The notes under the pieces are model-generated. The model saw only the letters and a list, made by a program, of their open reading frames with translations, was not told where the DNA came from and did no database searches. The position numbers and the translations under genes are program-made. A stretch of 64,000 bases of DNA from Anseongella ginsenosidimutans (GTDB lineage Bacteria > Bacteroidota > Bacteroidia > Sphingobacteriales > Sphingobacteriaceae): positions 3,472,001-3,536,000 of the forward strand of contig NZ_CP042432.1 in assembly GCF_008033235.1 (NCBI RefSeq), in the 5' to 3' direction. This document shows, piece after piece, positions 51,270 to 59,390 of the stretch (position 1 is its first letter; every line of letters starts with the position of its first letter).

Positions 51270-52925
51270 CTATTCAGCACTTATTTTCACATCCTTAAAC
51301 AAATACATATTATCACTCACCCGAAGTTTCTTGCCGCTTTCGATGGTTATGTTTTTGAGGATGACTTCCTCGGTTCGTATATGGGGATATTTTTCGACGT
51401 AGGAATCGTCGGTCATTTTGGGATTGAAATTGGCAAAGATGGCCGGACCGTGGTAATCTTCCGGATGGTTGGAATCATCGATGTGCAGGTTTTCGATGAT
51501 GATCAGCTCCGGCATATAAGTGGTATAGCCGAAATTATGCTGTCCGGAATTGGAGCCTCCGATAAGTATGGGGGTGGCCGTTCTGCCGCCTGCCGGTATG
51601 AACACACAATTCCGGATGATAAATTTTCCCTGCCAGGTACTGCCATAATCCGGGCGGAGATTGATGAGGCTTCTGCCGTTAAGGGTGGAATTTTCAATGA
51701 GAAAAGTTCCGCTGCCGATCGCGTTTATTCCCATATGCCCGAGCGTGGAATTGCGGATAGTGGCATTGGCCACACCCATATGAGCGTCAAAGCGCGAAAA
51801 GGTGCAGTGATCCAAAACCAGGTTTTTACAGAAATTGGAGCCCATAATCCCCCAGTAGGTTGGGTCGTTAATATCATTTGTCTGGCTGCAATGTTCGAAC
51901 GAGATATTGAGAGCCCGGCTGAGAGAAATGTCGTAGCTGCCCATGGAGACGGGGACACCTGCCGATCCGATGGTCCGGTAGGTTTTATGGCCGGTCAGGA
52001 TACAGTTCCGGACGGTTACATTGGCGCAATCTCGAAAATTAAGGAAGCCGCCATATGGCGCGCCGTGTTCACCTTCCCCGGTGATGCGGTGTACGAGCCC
52101 CTCCACCAGGACGTTGGAGCGCCGGATAGCGATTCCACGGCTGTAATAAGTATACTTTGACTCTGCTCTGTTAGCTATGGTAGTAAATTTTCCTCCTTTA
52201 ATGGTTAGCCTTGTCTGGTCAATGGGAATTGCGGTGATGTCCGTTATTTTATCGAAGTCCCAGATGATCGGCGCATTCATGTCCACATTGCCGACTTTGT
52301 CAACGATAAATATATCCGTCTGCGATGCGCCGTTATTTTGGTTCGGCCCAAACCGGATGTACCGTTTTACGAATGAATTGGTGACAGTGATCAGACTGGG
52401 GCCCGGTAAAGGAACATTTATTTTCTCCTGGTTCTTTTTAAGGGAGGATATCCCCCCAGGGGTGAAAGGAAGCAGCGTGGAACTCACCAGGAACACATGC
52501 AAGTTTCGATCTTTGACCTCGGTATCGTCAATGATAAATTCGGCGGTTCCAAAATCGGTTTCTGTTTGAATGACCGCTGTACGGGCCTTCCCGCCAATGT
52601 AGTAGCTTGCTCCTTCATCAGCTTTCACCGGTAAGCCCTCCTGATTCGCAAAGGCATGTGCCGCCGCAATGGCATCGATATCGTCGGTTTTACCATCTCC
52701 TTTGGCGCCGAAGTCACTATACCGGACATACCCGTTTTCTTTAAATTTCAGGAGGTCCTTTTTTGAAACGTTAATCTGCAATCCCCCCGTTTCAGTCGTC
52801 CGGACCCGGGTTTTCTCATTATTTGAGGTAATCACCACGTTTTCCTGCGGGTTGTTGGCCTGCCCCGGGGCTATACCCGATATACTGGTAAGCAGGAAGA
52901 AAAGTAAAAGCCAATGTTTCATCAT
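51270..52925 (-). CDS. Secreted right-handed beta-helix (pectate-lyase-like) protein
   Basis: A 551-residue exported protein with signal peptide (about 4-23). The N-terminal segment YVRYSDFGAKGDGKTDDIDAI (about 66-86, given as YSDFGAKGDGKTDD) is the pectate-lyase-superfamily entry motif. After it come stacked short strands such as NVLVEGLVHRI, NVTVRNCILTG, NLVLDHCTFSRF and FLIENSTLNG, the parallel beta-helix. Catalytic residues cannot be assigned, so a glycan lyase/hydrolase or a binding role remains open. No SusC/D pair is adjacent. Confidence 0.85.
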   Translation of the reverse strand: MMKHWLLLFFLLTSISGIAPGQANNPQENVVITSNNEKTRVRTTETGGLQINVSKKDLLKFKENGYVRYSDFGAKGDGKTDDIDAIAAAHAFANQEGLPVKADEGASYYIGGKARTAVIQTETDFGTAEFIIDDTEVKDRNLHVFLVSSTLLPFTPGGISSLKKNQEKINVPLPGPSLITVTNSFVKRYIRFGPNQNNGASQTDIFIVDKVGNVDMNAPIIWDFDKITDITAIPIDQTRLTIKGGKFTTIANRAESKYTYYSRGIAIRRSNVLVEGLVHRITGEGEHGAPYGGFLNFRDCANVTVRNCILTGHKTYRTIGSAGVPVSMGSYDISLSRALNISFEHCSQTNDINDPTYWGIMGSNFCKNLVLDHCTFSRFDAHMGVANATIRNSTLGHMGINAIGSGTFLIENSTLNGRSLINLRPDYGSTWQGKFIIRNCVFIPAGGRTATPILIGGSNSGQHNFGYTTYMPELIIIENLHIDDSNHPEDYHGPAIFANFNPKMTDDSYVEKYPHIRTEEVILKNITIESGKKLRVSDNMYLFKDVKISAE

Positions 52926-53209
52926 TTAAGAACAATTTTAGATAATAAGCTGATGACTAAATATCTTTATAAAACCGGGAATTCTCATTATTTCCCGCTG
53001 CAGGATTTTATTTATTTGACATACAGCAGGTTATAGAGCCATTTTATAGCACGATATATTGAACGGATGATGTAAAACTTCCTGCCGACAGCCGGTGTTA
53101 GACGATCTTAGATCGCTTAGAGCCTTGTCCGTGATGAAGAAAGCACACAACGCAATAAATCGCGTTTGCAAAAGCTGCCGATTTGTAGCATATTCGATTT
53201 GTACTATGC
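52926..53209. other. 284-bp gap between the beta-helix gene and the phosphotriesterase-like gene
   Basis: Divergent promoter region. It is AT-rich on the left and contains no repeat or RNA gene that I can name. A possible GTG-started 61-codon frame across its right end overlaps the next gene and looks non-coding. Confidence 0.5.
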
Positions 53210-53218
53210 ATGGAGGCC

Positions 53219-54253
53219 ATGAAGCGACGCGTTTTCATCCAAAAAGGATTGCTGGCCACGGCTCCGCTGGCCGGCCTTGACCGGTTTCAGTTGTTGCGGC
53301 CGCCGGACCATGTCGTCACCGTCAACGGCCCCGTTCCTACCCGCAAACTCGGTTTTATATTATCGCACGAACACATCCTGGTCGATTTCATCGGCGCAGA
53401 CCAGGTCAACCCGATGCGCTATGGGCAAGACGAGGTGTTCGACACCATGCTCCCTTTTTTGGAAGATGCTCGCCGCCGGGGCGTACGGACTTTCGTAGAT
53501 TGTACGCCGGAGTGGCTCGCCCGCGATGCCCAACTGCTTAAACGGTTGGCCGATGCATCGGGCTTGCATATCATCACCAATACCGGCTATTACGGAGCCG
53601 CAGGTGAAAAATACCTGCCACCGCATGCGTACACGGAAACCGCGGAGCAACTCGCCGAACGATGGATTTCCGAATGGCGGAACGGCATCGACAATACGGG
53701 AATCAAACCGGGCTTCATCAAAACGGGAGTAGACCGCTACCCGTTGTCGGCCGTGCAGCGCAAACTTATGAGGGCCGCTGCGCTCACCCACCTTGAAACG
53801 GGACTGACCATCTTTGTACACACCGGTGATGGGCGGGCCGCACTCGAAGAGCTGACGATTATCACCGACACCGGCGCGGCACCGGAGGCATGGGTATGGA
53901 CGCATGCGCAGAGCGAGCCGGATAGAGCCTTGCATCTCCAGGCAGCCAAGGCAGGAGGCTGGGTGGCCTTCGACGGCCTGTATCCGCAATTGGCAGACCG
54001 CTATGTGGCTTTCCTGCAAGACATGAAGGCTCGACGCCTGCTACACCGCGTCCTCATCTCACACGATGCCGGGTGGTACGAAGTAGGAAAGCCGCGAGGT
54101 GGCATGATCCGTCCCTATGTGTCCGTTTTTGAAGACCTCATTCCAGCCCTGAAAAAGGCGGGGTTTACGACGGCTGAGCGGCGTCAACTGTTCGAAACAA
54201 ATCCTGCGGAAGCACTCACCATCCGGATCAGGAAGACGCCCCCTCAATTCTGA
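53219..54253 (+). CDS. Phosphotriesterase-family amidohydrolase, probably Tat-exported
   Basis: A 344-residue metal-dependent hydrolase starting at ATG 53219 (MKRRVFIQKGLLATAPLAG), which gives a twin-arginine-like signal; ATG 53210 is three codons earlier. The metal-binding H-x-H appears in LSHEHILVDF (near 50), followed by CTPEWLARDA, IITNTGYYGA, GFIKTGVD (lysine bridge), FVHTGDG, WVWTHAQSEP and LISHDAGW. Members include lactonases and phosphotriesterases. Codons are richer in CGC/GCC/GGC than those of the neighbours, which may indicate transfer. Confidence 0.9.
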   Translation: MKRRVFIQKGLLATAPLAGLDRFQLLRPPDHVVTVNGPVPTRKLGFILSHEHILVDFIGADQVNPMRYGQDEVFDTMLPFLEDARRRGVRTFVDCTPEWLARDAQLLKRLADASGLHIITNTGYYGAAGEKYLPPHAYTETAEQLAERWISEWRNGIDNTGIKPGFIKTGVDRYPLSAVQRKLMRAAALTHLETGLTIFVHTGDGRAALEELTIITDTGAAPEAWVWTHAQSEPDRALHLQAAKAGGWVAFDGLYPQLADRYVAFLQDMKARRLLHRVLISHDAGWYEVGKPRGGMIRPYVSVFEDLIPALKKAGFTTAERRQLFETNPAEALTIRIRKTPPQF

Positions 54254-54282
54254 ACGCATTGCGTTCAATCGGGAGAGCAAAC

Positions 54283-55668
54283 CTACTTCCCGATACAAAA
54301 CTTCGAAAAAATACTATCCAGCAAATCCTCGTTACTGATGCTTCCCGTGATTTCTCCCAGGTAATGAAGCGCCTGCCGGATCTCAAATGCAAGCAGTTCA
54401 CCGCTTACCAGTTGTTCCATCATTTCCAGGGCGTTTGCGAGCGCTTCGTCCGTGCGTGTGAGGGCTTCGATGTGCCGGATGTTGGAGATGATCGTTTCAT
54501 CGCTGTCCAGCCGGGCGGCCTGGGCCTTTTCTAACAAGGCATCAGTAAGAATCGTTATATTTTGCTGTTCCCTGGCGGAGATCAGCAACAAATTTTCGGC
54601 GAATGAATAATCCGAACGTACTTTTTCGCTTTCAAGCAGGTCTATTTTATTGGCTACTGCCAGCAGGTTTTCCGGCTTGGCCATGTGTGTGCGGATCTCG
54701 TCCAATATCCCTCCCAGCTCAACCGGTGAAACTTCACGCGGATCAAACAGGTACAGCACAATGGCTGATTGTTTGATCTTCCCATAGGCACGCTCCACTC
54801 CTATTGCCTCGATTTTATCGGTAGTTTCGCGGATGCCGGCGGTATCAATGAAGCGGAAACGAATGCCGCCGATGACCAGTTCGTCTTCAATAATATCGCG
54901 GGTGGTGCCGGGAATATCGGAAACGATTGCCCGTTCTTCGTTCAGCAATGCATTCAGAAGGGTGGATTTACCCGCGTTGGGTTTGCCGGAAATGACGACA
55001 GGCAGGCCGCTTTTAATGGCATTGCCTAATTCGAAAGAGCTGATCATCCTGCCAAGTTCGAGCCGGATTTGATGCACCAGGCTGCTCAGCTGCTCGCGGT
55101 TTGCAAATTCCACGTCTTCTTCGGAAAAATCGAGTTCCAATTCTATCAGGGAGGCAAATTGGATGAGTTGTTCGCGCAATTGCTGCAGTTTCCCGGAAAT
55201 GCCGCCGCGCAATTGCTGCAGGGCTACGCGGTGGGATGCACCGGACGTGGAAGCAATGAGGTCGGCAACGGCTTCGGCCTGCGAGAGATCCAGCTGGCCG
55301 TTAAGGAAAGCGCGCTGAGTGAATTCGCCGGGCTTTGCGGCGCGGGCTCCCTCGCGGATAAAAAGCCGGATAAGCCGGTCAATAATATAGGGCGAAGCGT
55401 GACAGGACACCTCTGCTGAATGCTCTTTCGTATAGGAACGAGGAGCAATGAACAGGCTGACCAATACTTCGTCTATCAGCGTTTCGCCATCATTGATCGT
55501 ACCCAAATGCAAGGTATGAGAGGGCTGTTCTTCCAGGTTTTTCCCATGGAAGACCTTATTGACAATGCGAATTGAATCAGGGCCGGAAAGGCGGATAACG
55601 GCAATGGCGCCGGTGCCGGCGGGGGTGGCAAGGGCCACGATGGTATCATTTTGAAAGTCTTGTTGCAT
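54283..55668 (-). CDS. mnmE: tRNA modification GTPase MnmE
   Basis: A 461-residue GTPase that, with MnmG, installs the 5-carboxymethylaminomethyl group on wobble uridine. The N-terminal tetrahydrofolate-binding domain (DTIVALATPAGTGAIAVIRLSG in part), the GTPase motifs GKPNAGKSTLLNALL near 226-240, DIPGTTRD, DTAGIRETTD and NKIDLLES, and the diagnostic C-terminal FCIGK are all present. Length is normal. Confidence 0.97.
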   Translation of the reverse strand: MQQDFQNDTIVALATPAGTGAIAVIRLSGPDSIRIVNKVFHGKNLEEQPSHTLHLGTINDGETLIDEVLVSLFIAPRSYTKEHSAEVSCHASPYIIDRLIRLFIREGARAAKPGEFTQRAFLNGQLDLSQAEAVADLIASTSGASHRVALQQLRGGISGKLQQLREQLIQFASLIELELDFSEEDVEFANREQLSSLVHQIRLELGRMISSFELGNAIKSGLPVVISGKPNAGKSTLLNALLNEERAIVSDIPGTTRDIIEDELVIGGIRFRFIDTAGIRETTDKIEAIGVERAYGKIKQSAIVLYLFDPREVSPVELGGILDEIRTHMAKPENLLAVANKIDLLESEKVRSDYSFAENLLLISAREQQNITILTDALLEKAQAARLDSDETIISNIRHIEALTRTDEALANALEMMEQLVSGELLAFEIRQALHYLGEITGSISNEDLLDSIFSKFCIGK

Positions 55669-55680
55669 GCGCTAAAATAT

Positions 55681-56205
55681 TCAGATTTCCCCGCTTTGCC
55701 GGCGGGCTTTATCACGGCGGATCATCGCCCCGAAGTCCAGTCCCAGTTCCATGGCTTCTACTGTCATGGCGATGCGCCTGGTGCGGGTGGGCTCGGTTTT
55801 CGCGCCGTTGATCCAGTTGATGAAATAGTTGCGGTTGGCTTTATTGAACTTCATGAAATTTTCAAGGAGCCTTGGATCTTCGGCCAGGCAAATTTCCAGG
55901 TCAGCCGGGATGATGATTTCAAAGTCGGTATCTTCTTCCACGCTTAGGTGCAGCATATCCCCCAGCCTGGCTTCCAACGTTTTCCGGATACCGGCATTGA
56001 CGGCCAGAATAAAACCGCCGCCACCAGTAGGAATAAGGCCAAGGCCGGCGAATTCATGGCCGTTAATGGTCCCCCGGATTCTGAAAAACTGCCTGTTGCC
56101 TGCTTTGATCTCCTGAGCGGTGGCTTCGGGTATCAAAATGTAGAACCAGCCGGTCTTTTCCCCGTTCTTTTCGAAACGTGCTATTTCCGCGCTGAATTGT
56201 ACCAT
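55681..56205 (-). CDS. YdeI/OmpD-associated family protein (DUF1905 plus OmdA)
   Basis: A 174-residue protein with an N-terminal DUF1905 beta-barrel (FYILIPEATAQEIKAGNRQFFRIRGTINGH in parts: FYILIPEATAQEI and FFRIRGTINGHEF, then GGGFILAVNAGIRKTL) and a C-terminal OmdA helical part (FNKANRNYFINWINGAKTEPTRTRRI, given as NYFINWINGAKTEPTRTRRI). Function unknown; homologues are common in Bacteroidota. It lies 12 bp from the mnmE start and 8 bp from the TIGR02757 stop, likely one operon. Confidence 0.9.
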   Translation of the reverse strand: MVQFSAEIARFEKNGEKTGWFYILIPEATAQEIKAGNRQFFRIRGTINGHEFAGLGLIPTGGGGFILAVNAGIRKTLEARLGDMLHLSVEEDTDFEIIIPADLEICLAEDPRLLENFMKFNKANRNYFINWINGAKTEPTRTRRIAMTVEAMELGLDFGAMIRRDKARRQSGEI

Positions 56206-56213
56206 ATCTAGGA

Positions 56214-57128
56214 TTAAATTTCGCCGGCTACACCCATGCCGAAAAGGGCGAAATCATATTTCACCGGATCGGAAGGATCCAATTTCCGCAAATTCCTGGT
56301 TAGTTCCAAAGCCGTCTGCCAGCCTCCCCGCGGGCGCCGGATCAATTCCAGCTTCCGGGCTACGCGTTCTACGTGTACATCACAGGGACAAATAAGCGAT
56401 GCCGGAAGAATCTTCGTCCACAACCCGAAATCAACTCCTTTATCATCTTTCCGCACCATCCACCGAAGAAACATGTTCAGCCTTTTACAGGCCGAATCGC
56501 GCTCCGGAGCTGGTATATGCTTCATTGTGCGGCGTGGAAAATCCTCCAGGCTGAAGAACCTCCGGCGGAAGGCATTCAAACAGGCTTCCATGGGCTCAGA
56601 ACCACCGGATCCCGTTTCATTGGAATCTCTTTCACCGGGATTTGGTTCACCAGAAGCTGTTTTAAAGGAACCTGTTTCACCCGATTCAGTTTCATTCGAA
56701 TTTGTTTCGCCGAGAGCTGCTTTACCAAGATTCGTTTTTCCGGAACCTGTTGCACCAAACGATGAAAAACTGCCGGTAAAAGCTTCTTCCAAACTATCGA
56801 ACTCCGCATAATGACGCCGGAAGAATTCAATAAAATAAAGGGTGTCGGTCGCATTAAAGGTCCGGTGTTTAAAGCCCAGCAAACGTTTCAGATCAGATTC
56901 CTCGTGCTGCGTAATAAATTCATAAGGAGTACCGTCCATCAGCCCGATCAGTTCCCTGCACTTGGCAATGATGGTTTTCCGCTGCCCCCAGGCCAGCACA
57001 GCCGCCCAAAACCCCATGATCTCAATATCCTGTTTCCGGGTAAACAAATGCGGAATACAAACCGGGTCATTCTCAATAAACCCAGGCTGATTATACTGTT
57101 CCACCTTCGCATCCAAAAACCCCTTCAT
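56214..57128 (-). CDS. TIGR02757 family protein with a minisatellite-encoded insertion
   Basis: A 304-residue member of the TIGR02757 family, conserved in Bacteroidota and of unknown function, related to helix-hairpin-helix DNA glycosylase-like folds. Conserved segments: KVEQYNQPGFIENDPVCIPH, MGFWAAVLAWGQRKTI, FKHRTFNATDTLYFIEFFRRHY, then FSLEDFPRRTMKHIPAPERDSACKRLNMFLRWMVRKD (in parts) and SLICPCDVHVERVARKLELI. Between the two blocks, at about residues 118-180, lies a Ser/Gly/Thr/Glu-rich insertion of pentapeptide type (GETNS, NETES, GETGS) encoded by ten 15-bp units. Confidence 0.9.
   Translation of the reverse strand: MKGFLDAKVEQYNQPGFIENDPVCIPHLFTRKQDIEIMGFWAAVLAWGQRKTIIAKCRELIGLMDGTPYEFITQHEESDLKRLLGFKHRTFNATDTLYFIEFFRRHYAEFDSLEEAFTGSFSSFGATGSGKTNLGKAALGETNSNETESGETGSFKTASGEPNPGERDSNETGSGGSEPMEACLNAFRRRFFSLEDFPRRTMKHIPAPERDSACKRLNMFLRWMVRKDDKGVDFGLWTKILPASLICPCDVHVERVARKLELIRRPRGGWQTALELTRNLRKLDPSDPVKYDFALFGMGVAGEI
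56606..56755 (-). repeat. 15-bp coding minisatellite in the TIGR02757 gene (10 units)
   Basis: Ten consecutive degenerate 15-bp units run from 56606 to 56755. On the plus strand they read, for example, AGGAACCTGTTTCAC, CCGATTCAGTTTCAT and CGGAACCTGTTGCAC; most keep a GTTTCA-like end. On the coding strand each unit gives a pentapeptide of the type GETNS. The unit length keeps the frame under copy-number change. Confidence 0.88.
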
Positions 57129-57179
57129 CCCCTCAATCCCCCATTACGCAAGCCCCCGGAAATCAAAACATCACTTCTT

Positions 57180-57435
57180 ATCATTCGAAACCTTAAACCA
57201 TTGCAAACCAACTACGCGAAGCAAAAAAACTAAAAACTTTAAACTTTAAACTGTTGCGAAGCACCCTCGAGAAGCACTAAAAACTTTAAACTAAAAACTT
57301 TAAACTTTAAACTTTAAACTTTAAGCTGTTGCAAAGCACCCTCGAGAAGCACTAAAAACTTTAAACTTTAAACTAAAAACTTTAAACTTTAAACCGTTGC
57401 GAAGCAACTTCTCGAAGCAACTTCGCGAAGCAACT
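57180..57435. repeat. Intergenic hairpin/heptamer repeat region, copy 2
   Basis: This fills the gap between the TIGR02757 start and the stop of the transsulfuration gene. It consists of tandem AAACTTT heptamers interrupted by hairpin cores: GTTGCGAAGCACC at 57253, GTTGCAAAGCACC at 57328 and GTTGCGAAGCAAC at 57396, spaced 75 and 68 bp (differing by exactly one heptamer). Further GAAGCAAC half-units lead straight to the stop codon at 57436-57438. Same family as 8737-9037. Confidence 0.85.
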
Positions 57436-58575
57436 TCAAATAAGCGCCTGTTCCAAGTCCCCGATAAGGTCCTCAACATCTTCCACCCCAACACTAAGCC
57501 GGATAAGCCCATCCGTCACTCCGCTTTTCAAGCGTTCTTCCCGGGGAATAGCCGCGTGGGTCATAGAAGCCGGATGTCCCAGTAAGGATTCGACTCCGCC
57601 CAGCGATTCTGCCAGTGAAAACACCTTGGTGGCGCTTAGTACCCGCATCGCATCTTCGATCCGGTCGCCTTTCAGGCTAAAAGAAAGCATTCCGCCGAAA
57701 TCCCGCATCTGCCGGCGGGCGACATCATGATTGGGGTGATCGGGCAAGCCTGGCCAATAAACCTTGCTCACCGCAGGATGCTCGTTTAAAAACCGCGCTA
57801 CCGCGGCGCCGTTCTCGCTATGCCGCTGCATGCGCAGGTGCAGGGTTTTAATGCCTCTCAGCACCAGGAAACAATCCTGGGGGCCGGGAACAGCTCCGCA
57901 GGAGTTCTGGAGGAAGGCAATGTCCTCCGCCAGTTTATCGTCGTTGCAGACAAGAGCGCCCATTACCACATCAGAATGACCCGCCATATATTTCGTCAGC
58001 GAATGCATTACCACATCAGCGCCAAGATCCATCGGCGTCTGCAGGTAGGGCGAAGCAAAGGTATTATCTACGGCCAGCAACGCCCCGCATTGCTTTGCAA
58101 TCGCGGATATGGCGGCTATATCGTTAATTTTAAGCGTTGGATTCGTAGGAGTTTCCACCCAGATCATCCGCGTGCGTTCGTTCACAAAACTTTGCACCGC
58201 GGAAGCATCTTCCATCCCCGCAAAATGGAACCTGATCCCATATTTTTCAAACACTTTCGTGAAAATACGATAGGTCCCGCCATAGAGATCATTGGTGGCA
58301 ATAACCTCATCGCCGGGGGACAGCAGTTTCACCAGGGTGTCAATAGCCCCCATCCCGCTGCTGAAGCAGAAGCCGTGCCTGGCGTTCTCCAGGGCGGCAA
58401 TATTATTTTGGAGCTGGTGGCGGGTGGGGTTCTGCGTGCGGGAATATTCATAGCCCTTATGCTCCCCCGGAGCCGCCTGTACATAGGTAGAGGTTTGGTA
58501 AATCGGGGTCATAATGGCACCCGTGGAAGGATCGGGAAACACACCCGCGTGAATGGCTTTTGTTCCGAATTTCAT
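57436..58575 (-). CDS. Cystathionine gamma-synthase/lyase family PLP enzyme
   Basis: A 379-residue PLP-dependent transsulfuration enzyme. Signatures: FGTKAIHAGVFPDPSTGA at the start, YEYSRTQNPTRHQLQNNIA, GMGAIDTL, ATNDLYGGTYRIF, WVETPTNPTL, VDNTFASPYLQTP, the PLP lysine in HSLTKYMAGHSDV (near 195), and the C-terminal LIRLSVGVEDVEDLIGDLEQAL. It could be cystathionine gamma-synthase, gamma-lyase or a related sulfur-amino-acid enzyme; sequence alone does not settle this. The stop abuts the repeat family of 57.2-57.4 kb. Confidence 0.92.
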   Translation of the reverse strand: MKFGTKAIHAGVFPDPSTGAIMTPIYQTSTYVQAAPGEHKGYEYSRTQNPTRHQLQNNIAALENARHGFCFSSGMGAIDTLVKLLSPGDEVIATNDLYGGTYRIFTKVFEKYGIRFHFAGMEDASAVQSFVNERTRMIWVETPTNPTLKINDIAAISAIAKQCGALLAVDNTFASPYLQTPMDLGADVVMHSLTKYMAGHSDVVMGALVCNDDKLAEDIAFLQNSCGAVPGPQDCFLVLRGIKTLHLRMQRHSENGAAVARFLNEHPAVSKVYWPGLPDHPNHDVARRQMRDFGGMLSFSLKGDRIEDAMRVLSATKVFSLAESLGGVESLLGHPASMTHAAIPREERLKSGVTDGLIRLSVGVEDVEDLIGDLEQALI

Positions 58576-58671
58576 GATTCTGTTTTTTTGACGGCCAGCC
58601 GCAATACTGCTGCGAGCCCGTTATCCTAAAGGTAGCTCCTTAAATAAAGGCTGACCCTCATAGCCCCGCCT

Positions 58672-59388
58672 TTATTTGACACCTGCCTGGGCGCTGAATT
58701 TATAACCCAGCTGCTTATCGGTTTGGTAACCGGAATTCGCATACTGAAGTTGTTTGTCCATCAGGCTGATGGCTTTTATATGTTCAAAATCAGGAGCTAC
58801 CAGGTCAAATTCAATGCTATGATTGATGGCCAGTTCCACGATATTATCAATCACCAGCTTGTCTAAAACGCTTTCGCTGAAGTCCTCGTACAGGAAGGAG
58901 AACTGGCCCCGTCCTTCTACAAAAAAATGGCGCTCCTTGTTAATGAAAATACGCGCAACCAGGTAACCCGTATCGTTCGTACGGTTATATTTGATGGAAT
59001 CAGCCAGGAAATTGTGAATATGGATCACCCCGCAGTAAGCCTTGGAATTATCCTCTTTTACATAACCCGTTTTATGAATAAAATGAGCAGGATTCACATA
59101 AAACACATTGCTATGCATAGAAACGATCAGTACGTCGCTTCCAAATTTCAGCATGGACTCAAACTGGTTGATCTCCCTTAATTCGATCTCCACATCCTTC
59201 ACTTCGGCAATATCGTCTTTCAGCTTTCCACTGATCATCTCCAGGGAAGATAGCAATTCCTTGTAAACCTGGCAGACCTCCTTGTAAACGGCTTGTTTAA
59301 GGGCGGCCCGGCCTTTCAGATTTTTCAGGATTGCTTCGTAGTTTTCGTCGCGGATCTTCTTTACCAGCGCTTCTTTTTTTTCAGTCAT
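58672..59388 (-). CDS. Conserved hypothetical protein, Bacteroidota
   Basis: A 238-residue soluble protein with a helical N-terminal half (KIRDENYEAILKNLKGRAALKQAVYKEV in parts; coiled-coil-like) and a beta/alpha C-terminal half (FGSDVLIVSMHSNVFYV, GYLVARIFINKERHFFVEGRGQFSF in parts). I recognise no domain. It lies 2 bp after the proS stop on the same strand and probably belongs to its operon. Confidence 0.75.
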   Translation of the reverse strand: MTEKKEALVKKIRDENYEAILKNLKGRAALKQAVYKEVCQVYKELLSSLEMISGKLKDDIAEVKDVEIELREINQFESMLKFGSDVLIVSMHSNVFYVNPAHFIHKTGYVKEDNSKAYCGVIHIHNFLADSIKYNRTNDTGYLVARIFINKERHFFVEGRGQFSFLYEDFSESVLDKLVIDNIVELAINHSIEFDLVAPDFEHIKAISLMDKQLQYANSGYQTDKQLGYKFSAQAGVK

Positions 59389-59390
59389 GC

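Noticed and set aside
53095-53280. A possible 61-codon gene before the phosphotriesterase-like gene
   Set aside because: GTG start, overlaps the real gene, and has no recognisable features.
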